From: Metaphire vulgaris
Lineage: Eukaryota > Annelida > Clitellata > Crassiclitellata > Megascolecidae
Direction: 5' to 3'
NCBI GenBank assembly: GCA_018105865.1
Contig: CM030867.1
Coordinates: 10,580,758 to 10,644,757 of the forward strand
Length of the DNA: 64,000 nt
Made by a program: the position numbers and the translations under genes. Positions 34,445-43,837 of this stretch are shown piece after piece. How positions within the stretch are numbered: the stretch's first letter is position 1; each line of letters opens with the position of its first letter. The notes under the pieces were generated by a model. That model searched no databases, had not been told where the DNA came from, and saw nothing but the letters and a program-made list of their open reading frames with translations.

Positions 34445-36257
34445 GGATAATAACAGGGTTTGGGCGACCCAAAAATTCATGTCGATATTTCACCCAAATT
34501 TCTCTTTAGAACCCTCAAACGCCTTGCAGTGATGTCAGTGGACTAGAAAAATCCGTCACTTTCCACCCTATTAATGTGTCTATATTGCAAAATATAATAA
34601 TGGTGGCTATACATTTCATAGATTTTTAACCCTTTAAAAAAGTCAGACACCTGATAGATATCCAAAATGCGGGTCCAGATTCCTTGTAGGCATCGACTGG
34701 CCTTCAATCGGTGCAAATATGAAAGCCCTACGACACCACAAATTTTCGCTCAAATTTCGAAAAAACCTGGACTATAGTCCATGGTTTTTTCGGGCGACCC
34801 AAAATTCATGTCGATATTTCACCCAAATTTCTCTTTAGAACCCTCAAACGCCTTGCAGTGATGTCAGTGGACTAGAAAAATCCGTCACTTTCCACCCTAT
34901 TAATGTGTCTATATTGCAAAATATATTAATGGTGGCTATACATTTTATAGATTTTTAACCCTTTAAAAAAGTCAGACACCTGATAGATATCCAAAATGCG
35001 GGTCCAGATTCCTTGTAGGCATCGACTGGCCTTCAATCGGTGCAAATATGAAAGCCCTACGACACCACAAATTTTCGCTCAAATTTCGAAAAAACCCTGG
35101 ACTATAGTCCATGGTTTTTTCGGGCGACCCAAAAATTCATGTCGATATTTCACCCAAATTTCTCTTTTTAGAACCCTCAAACGCCTTGCGGTGATGTCAG
35201 TGGACTAGAAAAATCCGTCACTTTCCACCCTATTAATGTATCTATATTGCAAAATATAATAATGGTGGCTATACATTTTATAGAATTTTAACCATTTAAA
35301 AAGTCAGACACCTGATAGATATCCAAAATGCGGGTCCAGATTCCTTGTAGGCATCGACTGGCCTTCAATCGGTGCAAATATGAAAGCCCTACGACACCAC
35401 AAATTTTCGCTCAAATTTCGAAAAAAAACCCTGGACTATAGTCCATGGTTTTTTTTCGGGCGACCCAAAAATTCATGTCGATATTTCACCCAAATTTCTC
35501 TTTAGAACCCTCAAACGCCTTGCAGTGATGTCAGTGGACTAGAAAAATCCGTCACTTTCCACCCTATTAATGTGTCTATATTGCAAAATATAATAATGGT
35601 GGCTATACATTTTATAGATTTTTAACCCTTTAAAAAAGTCAGACACCTGATAGATATCCAAAATGCGGGTCCAGATTCCTTGTAGGCATCGACTGGCCTT
35701 CAATCTGTGCAAATATGAAAGCCCTACGACACCACAAATTTTCGCTCAAATTTCGAAAAAAAACCCTGGTCCATGGTTTTTTTTCGGGCGACCCAAAAAT
35801 TCATGTTGATATTTCACCCAAATTTCTCTTTAGAACCCTCAAACGCCTTGCAGTGATGTCAGTGGACTAGAAAAATCCGTCACTTTCCACCCTATTAATG
35901 TGTCTATATTGCAAAATATAATAATGGTGGCTATACATTTTATAGATTTTTAACCCTTTAAAAAAGTCAGACACCTGATAGATATCCAAAATGCGGGTCC
36001 AGATTCCTTGTAGGCATCGACTGGCCTTCAATCGGTGCAAATATGAAAGCCCTACGACACCACAAATTTTCGCTCAAATTTTGAAAAAAACCCTGGACGA
36101 CCACGTCCATGGTTTTTATTCGGGCGACCCAAAAATTCATGTCGATATTTCACCCAAATTTCTCTTTAGAACCCTCAAACGCCTTGCAGTGATGTCAGTG
36201 GACTAGAAAAATCCGTCACTTTCCACCCTATTAATGTGTCTATATTGCAAAATATAT
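34445..36257. repeat. Satellite of about 330-bp units, left part
   Basis: The marker GGGCGACCCAAAAATTCATG recurs near 34464, 34791, 35121, 35457, 35785 and 36121 (periods 328-336). Units are near-identical (ACCCTCAAACGCCTTGCAGT, CATCGACTGGCCTTCAATC). The length differences fall mainly in a palindrome at the unit junction (TGGACTATAGTCCA and variants) and the adjoining A and T runs. The array is split at 36258 by an LTR retrotransposon and continues at 42004. Confidence 0.95.
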
Positions 36258-36929
36258 TGTGATGGAGTGCTATATTGAAGCATAGATAGCAAATAATTGG
36301 AATGTTGGTAGGTTTGTATGTGAAGTTTACTATGTTTGCTTCTATGTTTATGTGAGCAAATAGGAATTCACGTTATAGAAGGCGTGATGTGACGACGAGC
36401 GTCATTGGTCGCAAGAGCCGTTGCTGAAGGCAGTTACGTTTTGAAAGTGCGTCTTTTTCGAAGACAAGAGTTCGACGGTGGCCGAAGAAGAAGGCGGACG
36501 TTCGTTCGCAGCGATTCGTTTCTGCTCTTCGTTGTTTTAGTTTAAATTGCTATTGTTTAAATCTGAACCGAGATTTCAGTTCGCTTAATACTCGTGAATT
36601 CGTATATCGAATTGGTTTTCGTGCAAGGGCACATTTGTTTTCATTTTCATTGATTTTGTGTGGAAGCTGTTATCAGCTGTTATTTATATTAGTAACTAGT
36701 TGCTAAGATAGTTGCTGTCGCTGGACGTTTTAAAACATTGATTAGAGTTATATAGCACTGCCTATTGATAACCGCTATGGCGGAAGAGTTGAATATTTAA
36801 TTAAGATTAAAGTGATATTTTATAATAAGAAGAGTTTTGTCCGTTAAAATGTACGAGTTAGTGCCAAAGTAGTTTCCCCTAGACAAGTAAGTAAGTAAAC
36901 GAGTCCTATTTAGGTCGCTGCTCGTCACA
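36258..36929 (+). repeat. 5' LTR (672 bp)
   Basis: TG...CA ends with TGTGA/TCACA inverted termini. Directly after it, ATGTGGGTAGGCTCAGG offers a possible primer-binding site (TGGGTAGGCTC, two bases in); the tRNA was not identified. Confidence 0.95.
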
Positions 36930-37231
36930 TGTGGGTAGGCTCAGGTCCGGTAGAGTTGAATCTAGTTGTAAGTTGTCGTCGCACAAGGGTAAGCGGGCGA
37001 CGCTGCTCCACCCGTGTAGTAAGAAAAAGCAGAATTTTAGGCTCTTTTATTTAATTAATTGAGGAGGCCTAGTGAATTTTAAGAGTGAAATAGGGTTTGA
37101 GTTTTGTCTCCCGTTCATTGTAAGTAGTATCAGTAGTTTAAATTGATTATTACTGCTTTTGTGTTGAATATTGCTGTGTGTTTTGATTAGTTGTTTTGCA
37201 TTGAATTTGTATATTCTGCATAACTTTAAGT

Positions 37232-38806
37232 ATGGAAAACCCAGCACTCCCTGATGCATGGTCGGTTGAAGACATTTTATCTATGAATGTAGAAGACTTA
37301 AGGGAAAATTTGCTTTCAAAAGGGGTCGAAATGAGGGGTAACAAGGACCAATTGAGGGCAAAGCTGATTAAATTATGTGTGACAGGATTGGGTGAAGACA
37401 GACAAGATGTTGAGAGTGTTGGCAGTAGGACTTCTCAAAATTCCAACCATAATCCAATAGAATCTGAGGCCATTGTCCTTAAGAAATTAGAGTTAGAGAT
37501 GCGTAAGTTAGAACTTGATGCCCAGACCCAAACTCAAAAAGCTCAACTTGATGCCCAGCTTCAGCAAGCTCAACTTGATGCTCAGACCCAAACTCAAATT
37601 CAACAAGCTCAAATTCAACAAGCTCAAATTCAGTCCAATGAGAAGATTGAGTTGCATAAGTTGACCTTGCAAAGTGAGTCAGTAAGTAGTGATAGGACTA
37701 GTGCAGGTAGTTCTGATAAAGCTAGTGAAAATGCTAGGAAAGCACTCCCTAGGTTTAATGAGAGTACAGATATTGACTCCTACTTGACTCTGTTCGAACG
37801 AACAATGCTGAACTTCCAGATTGAGAAAAATAAATGGCCTGCTATGCTTCAAACTCAGATAAGTGGTAAGATCTTAAAAGTCTTTGTAGAACTGACTGCT
37901 GAGCAGGTCCAAGACTATGACTTTATCAAAGAAGCCATCCTAAATATGTTTCAATTAGTTCCCGAAGCGTATAGATTAAAGTTCAGGCAGCTCAACAAGG
38001 ACCAATCTGAAACGTATACACATTTTGCAACTAGGTTAAATTGGCCTTTTCAGAGATTTTTACTTGGTCATAAGGCTCAAGATGACCCAGAAAAAATCAA
38101 AGAATTGTTTAAAATGGAACAATTTTTGAACAAAATAAATGATAATGTTCTGAAAACTTGGCTTATGGACAAACAAGCTAATTCACTTGTTGAATTAGCT
38201 AGATTTGCTGATCAGTTTGTTGCTATTCACAGAAACTATTCAAATAGCAGTGACACATACAACAGACACAAGTTTGCTCCAAATGCATACAGACATGAGC
38301 ACAATGCAACCCAAACAAATAGATACAACACTGATAGAGAAAATGCCAACAGTTGCACTAATTGGAGATATCAATTAAATCAAAATGTCACTTCTAAGAC
38401 ATTGCCAGATGAAAATAATGCCAAGTTGAGAAATTTTCCACATTCCAATACACAGGGGAGGAATTCAAATTTCAGGAGTGGTAAAAATGGGCTACCCTCA
38501 ACCCAGAAATGTGCATTCTGCCATAGGAATGGACATGGTCTAGACCAATGTTTTGCTTTAAAACGACAGAGAAATGAAAAGGCAAATTTTGAGCCAGGCT
38601 CAAATTTTGCTGGTCCAAACGTAAACTTTGTGCAACAAGTTACACATAGTTTGGACACAGTACCAACCAGTTTCAGACCCTATTGTTCCCAAGCTACAAT
38701 TGTAAATGCAGACAAACAAACAAGACAAATTATTTCTTTTTTTTTTTTTTTAAGTGACACAGGTTCATCGCAGACTTTAATCAGTAAAGAAACGAATAAA
38801 TCCTGA
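37232..38806 (+). CDS. Gag-like polyprotein of the LTR element, with zinc knuckle and start of protease
   Basis: 524 codons. Residues about 10-49 look like a SAP-type helix-turn-helix (NVEDLRENLLSKGVEMRG, then KDQLRAKLIKL), unusual at a Gag N-terminus. Residues about 88-145 are a Q/A-rich coiled coil built of short repeats (LDAQTQTQ-type). Residues about 165-330 resemble a retroviral/SCAN-like capsid (PEAYRLKFRQL, then ETYTHFATRL). A CCHC knuckle lies at residues 427-440 (CAFCHRNGHGLDQC). Near residue 509 an aspartic protease motif, DTGSSQTLIS, follows a run of 15 T. The frame stops soon after, and the protease continues in another frame from about 38797. Confidence 0.85.
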   Translation: MENPALPDAWSVEDILSMNVEDLRENLLSKGVEMRGNKDQLRAKLIKLCVTGLGEDRQDVESVGSRTSQNSNHNPIESEAIVLKKLELEMRKLELDAQTQTQKAQLDAQLQQAQLDAQTQTQIQQAQIQQAQIQSNEKIELHKLTLQSESVSSDRTSAGSSDKASENARKALPRFNESTDIDSYLTLFERTMLNFQIEKNKWPAMLQTQISGKILKVFVELTAEQVQDYDFIKEAILNMFQLVPEAYRLKFRQLNKDQSETYTHFATRLNWPFQRFLLGHKAQDDPEKIKELFKMEQFLNKINDNVLKTWLMDKQANSLVELARFADQFVAIHRNYSNSSDTYNRHKFAPNAYRHEHNATQTNRYNTDRENANSCTNWRYQLNQNVTSKTLPDENNAKLRNFPHSNTQGRNSNFRSGKNGLPSTQKCAFCHRNGHGLDQCFALKRQRNEKANFEPGSNFAGPNVNFVQQVTHSLDTVPTSFRPYCSQATIVNADKQTRQIISFFFFLSDTGSSQTLISKETNKS

Positions 38807-39455
38807 TGAATACAAAGATACAGGCGAATGTCGTTTGATCAAAGGTATAACTGGGGATGTTATCCAAATTCCTTTGGTGTTGGTGAATCTCGATTGTGTT
38901 TTTCATCGTGGAGAAGTGTTGTGTGGTCTCATCGATCAATTGCCCCATTCGATTGATGTTTTGATTGGAGCTGATGTGGATTGTCGAGTTGATGAGGAAC
39001 TCATGGATTCGTGTGTGGTGACTCAGGCTAAAATCAAATCATTAATTGATCTTGAGAAAGATTCATTAGATAAGAAAGCAGAGGTCACATATAATCCAGA
39101 TGATTATTATAATTTTGATTTTAATTTAGAGAGTCTGTTTGAGGAAGACTTATTGGGGTCTACTGTAAATTCACAGTGTGTTGATGCTGATGATGTAGCT
39201 CCAAGTACTGTTGATGAGGAGGTTGTTTTTGATGAGTCGTGTGACTCCAGTGGTGTCCAGGACCCACATGGTTTTTCTGATGATGTTGTTGTTGGTGGGG
39301 GTTCCATGAGGTTGAATCGCCCAGTAGTTCCACAGGTTTTTCCTAATGATGTTGTTGATAGTGGTTCAGGGAGGTTTAACCATCCAAATAGTTTTTCGGA
39401 TGATGGTGTGGTTGGTGGTTCAAGTGGTATGTTGAATCGCCAAGTGGTTTATTGA
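38797..39455 (+). CDS. Protease C-terminal half and acidic linker of the LTR element
   Basis: In the +1 frame relative to Gag, INPDEYKDTGECRLIKGITG and LPHSIDVLIGADV continue the aspartic protease; I-G-A-D matches the second conserved block of retropepsins. An acidic, low-complexity linker follows (DDVVVGGGS-type repeats). The frame ends at TGA 39453-39455 inside the 20-bp tandem repeat. The 1-nt shift after the DTG motif may be a programmed shift or a mutation; sequence alone does not say. Confidence 0.75.
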
Positions 39456-39562
39456 ATCGCCAAGTGGTATGTTGAATCGCCAAGTGGTTTATTGAATCGC
39501 CAAGTGGTATGTTGAATCGCCAAGTGGTATGTTGAATCGCCAAGTGGTTTGTTGAATCGCCC
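39421..39562 (+). repeat. 20-bp minisatellite inside the LTR element's pol region
   Basis: Seven units of CAAGTGGTATGTTGAATCGC or its TTTATTG variant. As 20 is not a multiple of 3, successive units are read in different frames and one contributes the in-frame TGA at 39453. After the array the original frame is resumed. Confidence 0.95.
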
Positions 39563-40310
39563 AAGTGGGTCATGTGATGAATTTATTGGGAAAGAGTTGT
39601 CTTTGTCCCATGATGACCTAGTTAGGTTGCAACAGACTGATGAGAGTCTGAAGATGTTATTTGAGGAAGTTGTCCTGTTTGATACTCCAGGGCATAAAAT
39701 CTCATACTGTGTTTATGATGGTCTTTTGGTACAAAGATTTGTGGAATCTGAGTGTCCACAGGAGGCGGATTTAGGTCTTTTGCAGATCGTTGCCCCATTG
39801 CAAATCCGTAGGCGTCTTTTAGAATTGTCACATGACATTCCGGCGTCCGGACAACTAGAAATACACAAAATCAAACAAAGAATCATTAAACATTTTTATT
39901 GGCAATCAATTAACAAAGATGTTAAGGAATATGCACGCACATGCGATATATCCCAGAAACTCAATGCAAGTAAATACGGTAGCATTGAACAATCTCAGGG
40001 CTTACCAAGAATGACCTATGTGTTTGATCATATTGCCAAAGACGTCGTAGAATCAGTTCCAGAGTACAGCAAGTCAAGCAACAGGTGGTTGTTGACAAAA
40101 ATGGACTTGTGTGCTCATTACCCAGATGCAGTTCCCATTCCCGTGCATACAGGACAGATAGTATGTAAGATGTTGACAGATGTTCCTGTTCGGTGTTGTT
40201 TGCCCAAGGAGTTCATTACAGTCCCAGATAGTGATGTCATGTCAGAAATCAGGCAGAACTACGTTGACTTCATCCCAGTCAAGAAAAACAAATGCTGTTG
40301 TGGCATGTAA
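39549..40310 (+). CDS. Integrase fragment (zinc-binding domain and first part of the core)
   Basis: Residues about 95-140 carry the HHCC zinc-binding domain: ELSHDIPASGQLEIHKIKQ, then YWQSINKDVKEYARTCDIS; the last cysteine position reads S, so the HHCC set looks damaged. A core start follows (RWLLTKMDLCAHYPDAVPIP, with the first catalytic D). The stretch that should hold the second D and the E is shortened and altered (EFITVPDSDVMSEI), so the core cannot be complete. It is in the same frame as the protease part upstream. Confidence 0.8.
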   Translation: MLNRPSGSCDEFIGKELSLSHDDLVRLQQTDESLKMLFEEVVLFDTPGHKISYCVYDGLLVQRFVESECPQEADLGLLQIVAPLQIRRRLLELSHDIPASGQLEIHKIKQRIIKHFYWQSINKDVKEYARTCDISQKLNASKYGSIEQSQGLPRMTYVFDHIAKDVVESVPEYSKSSNRWLLTKMDLCAHYPDAVPIPVHTGQIVCKMLTDVPVRCCLPKEFITVPDSDVMSEIRQNYVDFIPVKKNKCCCGM

Positions 40311-41059
40311 ATCTTTCGAAGTTTCATGTTGGTAGAAAGAAAATGTTTCACAATGAAAGTGAACAAGAATTTGTTAAAACTGTTGCATGCACAGTTACAA
40401 ACCCACTTGAAACTGCCAATGCAATAGAAACAACAGAGAACGTCCAGTGTTCTTTTGAAGAACTGGTACTGGACAAAGCAAAACATTTGGGGTCAGGTCT
40501 AACAGAGAAATTGAAATCTCTGATTATGCAACATGAACAGATGTTCAACAATAAACCTAGACAGACTGATCTTATCGCATATGAGATCTTGCTTAAACAA
40601 TATGCTCAACCCGCATATGTTTCACCACATAGACTAAGTCCTGACAACACAAAAGTTGTCAATGGGGAACATACCCAATTGTCAGTTGATTGCATGATTA
40701 AACATAGCATCTCAGTGGAAGCTGATGGAAAGTCAGTTGTCTATAATTTAGAGGATTATGGTCGCAAGGATCCAGTATTGTTGGGTCAAGACCCTTTGAA
40801 GCGCATAATTAGGGAAATGCCAAAGACATTCTCATGTGTGAGATATGTAAGTCCCTTGAGACCCGATAGGAAGCCTATATATTTTTCAGTACAGTGCAGT
40901 AGTTTTGCTGAGTTTCTTAGGTTATGCTTAATACAGCATCTAATGATTATGAGTTTTGCTCATAGACTGATTTACTCTTTTACTTTATTGATACTTAAGT
41001 ATGTATGGATGTCCTATAGAGTTAAGTTGACCATCAGAATAGGTAGGATAAGTAACTAG
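40292..41059 (+). CDS. Degenerate pol piece: integrase C-terminal end and RT leader
   Basis: Begins with HVNLSKFHVGRKKMF, like the end of gypsy-type integrases. It continues EKLKSLIMQHEQMFNNKPRQ and QPAYVSPHRLSPDN, the well-known leader just upstream of gypsy reverse transcriptase. After about residue 150 (VEADGKSVVYNLEDYG) the expected RT fingers and palm are absent, consistent with an internal deletion. The last 100 residues show no known motif. Confidence 0.75.
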   Translation: MLLWHVNLSKFHVGRKKMFHNESEQEFVKTVACTVTNPLETANAIETTENVQCSFEELVLDKAKHLGSGLTEKLKSLIMQHEQMFNNKPRQTDLIAYEILLKQYAQPAYVSPHRLSPDNTKVVNGEHTQLSVDCMIKHSISVEADGKSVVYNLEDYGRKDPVLLGQDPLKRIIREMPKTFSCVRYVSPLRPDRKPIYFSVQCSSFAEFLRLCLIQHLMIMSFAHRLIYSFTLLILKYVWMSYRVKLTIRIGRISN

Positions 41060-41331
41060 TTTAGATGTTGTAAGTAAGTGTTGAAAGTAAAATAGAATGT
41101 AAGTGTTACTGTAGCTTAAGCTAAGTTAGGATAGTTTTGTGATATAACCACTTAGATAGCATAATTTTTTTGCAGTTGTTCTCAGTGGTTGGTTCTTGTT
41201 TTATTCCTTTGTAATATTAAGTTGAAATTGGTGTAAGCCAAAGTTTGCTTCGCAATTTCCGTTTGATGCCGTCACAGCCACTGCATCTGAGTTGACGTGG
41301 TGATCCACCACGTAGGCTCGAGTGCTAGGGG

Positions 41332-42003
41332 TGTGATGGAGTGCTATATTGAAGCATAGATAGCAAATAATTGGAATGTTGGTAGGTTTGTATGTGAAGT
41401 TTACTATGTTTGCTTCTATGTTTATGTGAGCAAATAGGAATTCACGTTATAGAAGGCGTGATGTGACGACGAGCGTCATTGGTCGCAAGAGCCGTTGCTG
41501 AAGGCAGTTACGTTTTGAAAGTGCGTCTTTTTCGAAGACAAGAGTTCGACGGTGGCCGAAGAAGAAGGCGGACGTTCGTTCGCAGCGATTCGTTTCTGCT
41601 CTTCGTTGTTTTAGTTTAAATTGCTATTGTTTAAATCTGAACCGAGATTTCAGTTCGCTTAATACTCGTGAATTCGTATATCGAATTGGTTTTCGTGCAA
41701 GGGCACATTTGTTTTCATTTTCATTGATTTTGTGTGGAAGCTGTTATCAGCTGTTATTTATATTAGTAACTAGTTGCTAAGATAGTTGCTGTCGCTGGAC
41801 GTTTTAAAACATTGATTAGAGTTATATAGCACTGCCTATTGATAACCGCTATGGCGGAAGAGTTGAATATTTAATTAAGATTAAAGTGATATTTTATAAT
41901 AAGAAGAGTTTTGTCCGTTAAAATGTACGAGTTAGTGCCAAAGTAGTTTCCCCTAGACAAGTAAGTAAGTAAACGAGTCCTATTTAGGTCGCTGCTCGTC
42001 ACA
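41332..42003 (+). repeat. 3' LTR (672 bp)
   Basis: Same length as the 5' LTR and no difference found on reading. Preceded by GTGCTAGGGG, a weak candidate polypurine tract. Confidence 0.95.
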
Positions 42004-42900
42004 ATATTAATGGTGGCTATACATTTTATAGATTTTTAACCCTTTAAAAAAGTCAGACACCTGATAGATATCCAAAATGCGGGTCCAGATTCCTTGTAGG
42101 CATCGACTGGCCTTCAATCGGTGCAAATATGAAAGCCCTACGACACCACAAATTTTCGCTCAAATTTCGAAAAAAAACCCTGGACATGGTTTTTTTTCGG
42201 GCGACCCAAAAATTCATGTCGATATTTCACCCAAATTTCTCTTTAGAACCCTCAAACGCCTTGCGGTGATGTCAGTGGACTAGAAAAATCCGTCACTTTC
42301 CACCCTATTAATGTATCTATATTGCAAAATATAATAATGGTGGCTATACATTTTATAGATTTTTAACCCTTTAAAAAAGTCAGACACCTGATAGATATCC
42401 AAAATGCGGGTCCAGATTCCTTGTAGGCATCGACTGGCCTTCAATCTGTGCAAATATGAAAGCCCTACGACACCACAAATTTTCGCTCAAATTTCGAAAA
42501 AAAACCCTGGACTATATATAGTCCATGGTTTTTTTTCGGGCGACCCAAAAATTCATGTTGATATTTCACCCAAATTTCTCTTTAGAACCCTCAAACGCCT
42601 TGCAGTGATGTCAGTGGACTAGAAAAATCCGTCACTTTCCACCCTATTAATGTGTCTATATTGCAAAATATAATAATGGTGGCTATACATTTTATAGATT
42701 TTTAACCCTTTAAAAAAGTCAGACACCTGATAGATATCCAAAATGCGGGTCCAGATTCCATGTAGGCATCGACTGGGCTTCAATCAGTGCAAATATGAAA
42801 GCCCTACGACACCACAATTTTTTGCTCGAATTTCGAAAAAACCCTGGTATTATAGTCCATGAAAAATTTTCGGGCGACCCAAAAATTATAAATTTAGGCC
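42004..42900. repeat. Satellite of about 330-bp units, right part
   Basis: Continues the array after the LTR element, with unit markers near 42198, 42537 and 42871. The last unit is diverged (GAAAAATTTTCGGGCGACCC), as expected at an array edge. 42900-43120 may hold a much older relative (GGCATCGAATGGGCTTCAAA). Confidence 0.92.
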
Positions 42901-43680
42901 CAATTCGCATACAATATGTTGATTTTTCTACAAAAACGATCTATCACATTCACTTTAAATGGATGAAAAAGGCTACGTAAAAATTAGTAAATAACGCATA
43001 GGCTCCAAAAGATATCAAAGATCTAATTGGAAATTGATTTTAGGCATCGAATGGGCTTCAAATGGTGTGAATTTCAAGAGAACCGGAGTGTGCAAAATTT
43101 TGACATCGGGCCAGAAAACACCTGAACTGTACAACGTTGACATTTTTATGAAATTTGACGAAAACTTTCATGGAATAATGATTGGGAACGCCAGTCCTTA
43201 GATATGAGGGAGGCCAGTGAAAAAATTAGGAAAGCCACTAAGATATCAAATGAAACCAGTTCAGTATTGCGCCAAGCCCGCATAAGAGCGAGCACAGAGA
43301 ATGAAAGACTCAAAACTGTGCCTATTATTTGCATGCCATAGGGTGATTCTTCTGTGTGATTATGAAGTGGCGCTATAGAAGTCTTAGCTTATATATGGTG
43401 AAGAATTTTATACATTAGTCGCTTGAATCAGCATTAAAACAAGTCTTCCTCATCACGTGACTCACAATTTTTAAAAGCTTCTTTAACAGAGAGTCCAACA
43501 GAATACCAAATGCTTTTAAGTTTTGTATGCATGCAATATTCTTGTCAAACAGTGATTCTGGTCGTATTTAACCAAAAGGCTTAGACGTAACTTGTCACTT
43601 GTCAGTGTAATATTAATCTCAGCTGTGAAAGTGGTCGTAGCTTGTACCAAATGTGCTAAATCTCCTAGATATGCCGACTC

Positions 43681-43837
43681 CTAAAGTCCAGAGGACGGCG
43701 GCAACGAGGAAACGTTAGAAGAAAATCGCGTCAGTTCGTTGAAGTGCTTTGCCGGAATGTGCTTCGGAACATCTCGGATGTCATCGTGCAAGAGCGGAAA
43801 AATGCAGACCGACAGCGCGGGGCGCGTTCGAGAAAAT
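43681..43837 (-). CDS. FBXL18: FBXL18-like terminal exon
   Basis: Reads FSRTRPALSVCIFPLLHDD, then IRDVPKHIPAKHFNELTRF and ends at TAG 43683-43681. The block PAL-x-V-x-IFPLLH, D-x-IRDVP and the spacing to the stop match the C-terminal end of FBXL18. The acceptor is TTGTTTTTAG, and the first base completes a codon whose other two bases belong to the unlocated exon. Confidence 0.88.

Larger units (their letters stand above)
36258..42003 (+). mobile_element. LTR retrotransposon, Gmr1-like Ty3/gypsy order, internally deleted
   Basis: Two 672-bp LTRs (36258-36929 and 41332-42003) start TGTGATGGAG and end GCTCGTCACA. I found no difference between them by eye. The flanking ATAT is duplicated (36254-36257 and 42004-42007), and removing the element restores the satellite unit. 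Domains in order: Gag (37232), zinc knuckle, aspartic protease (around 38756), integrase zinc-binding domain and part of the core (39780-40200), then a piece of the region just before reverse transcriptase (about 40470-40740). Integrase ahead of RT motifs is the Gmr1-type order. The RT catalytic core and RNase H are not visible, so this copy is non-autonomous. Confidence 0.93.

Noticed and set aside
34996..35208. Repeated frames beginning MRVQIPCRHRLAF in satellite units
   Set aside because: Present in several units only because the satellite lacks stops there; differing ends, no domain, no codon-type conservation.
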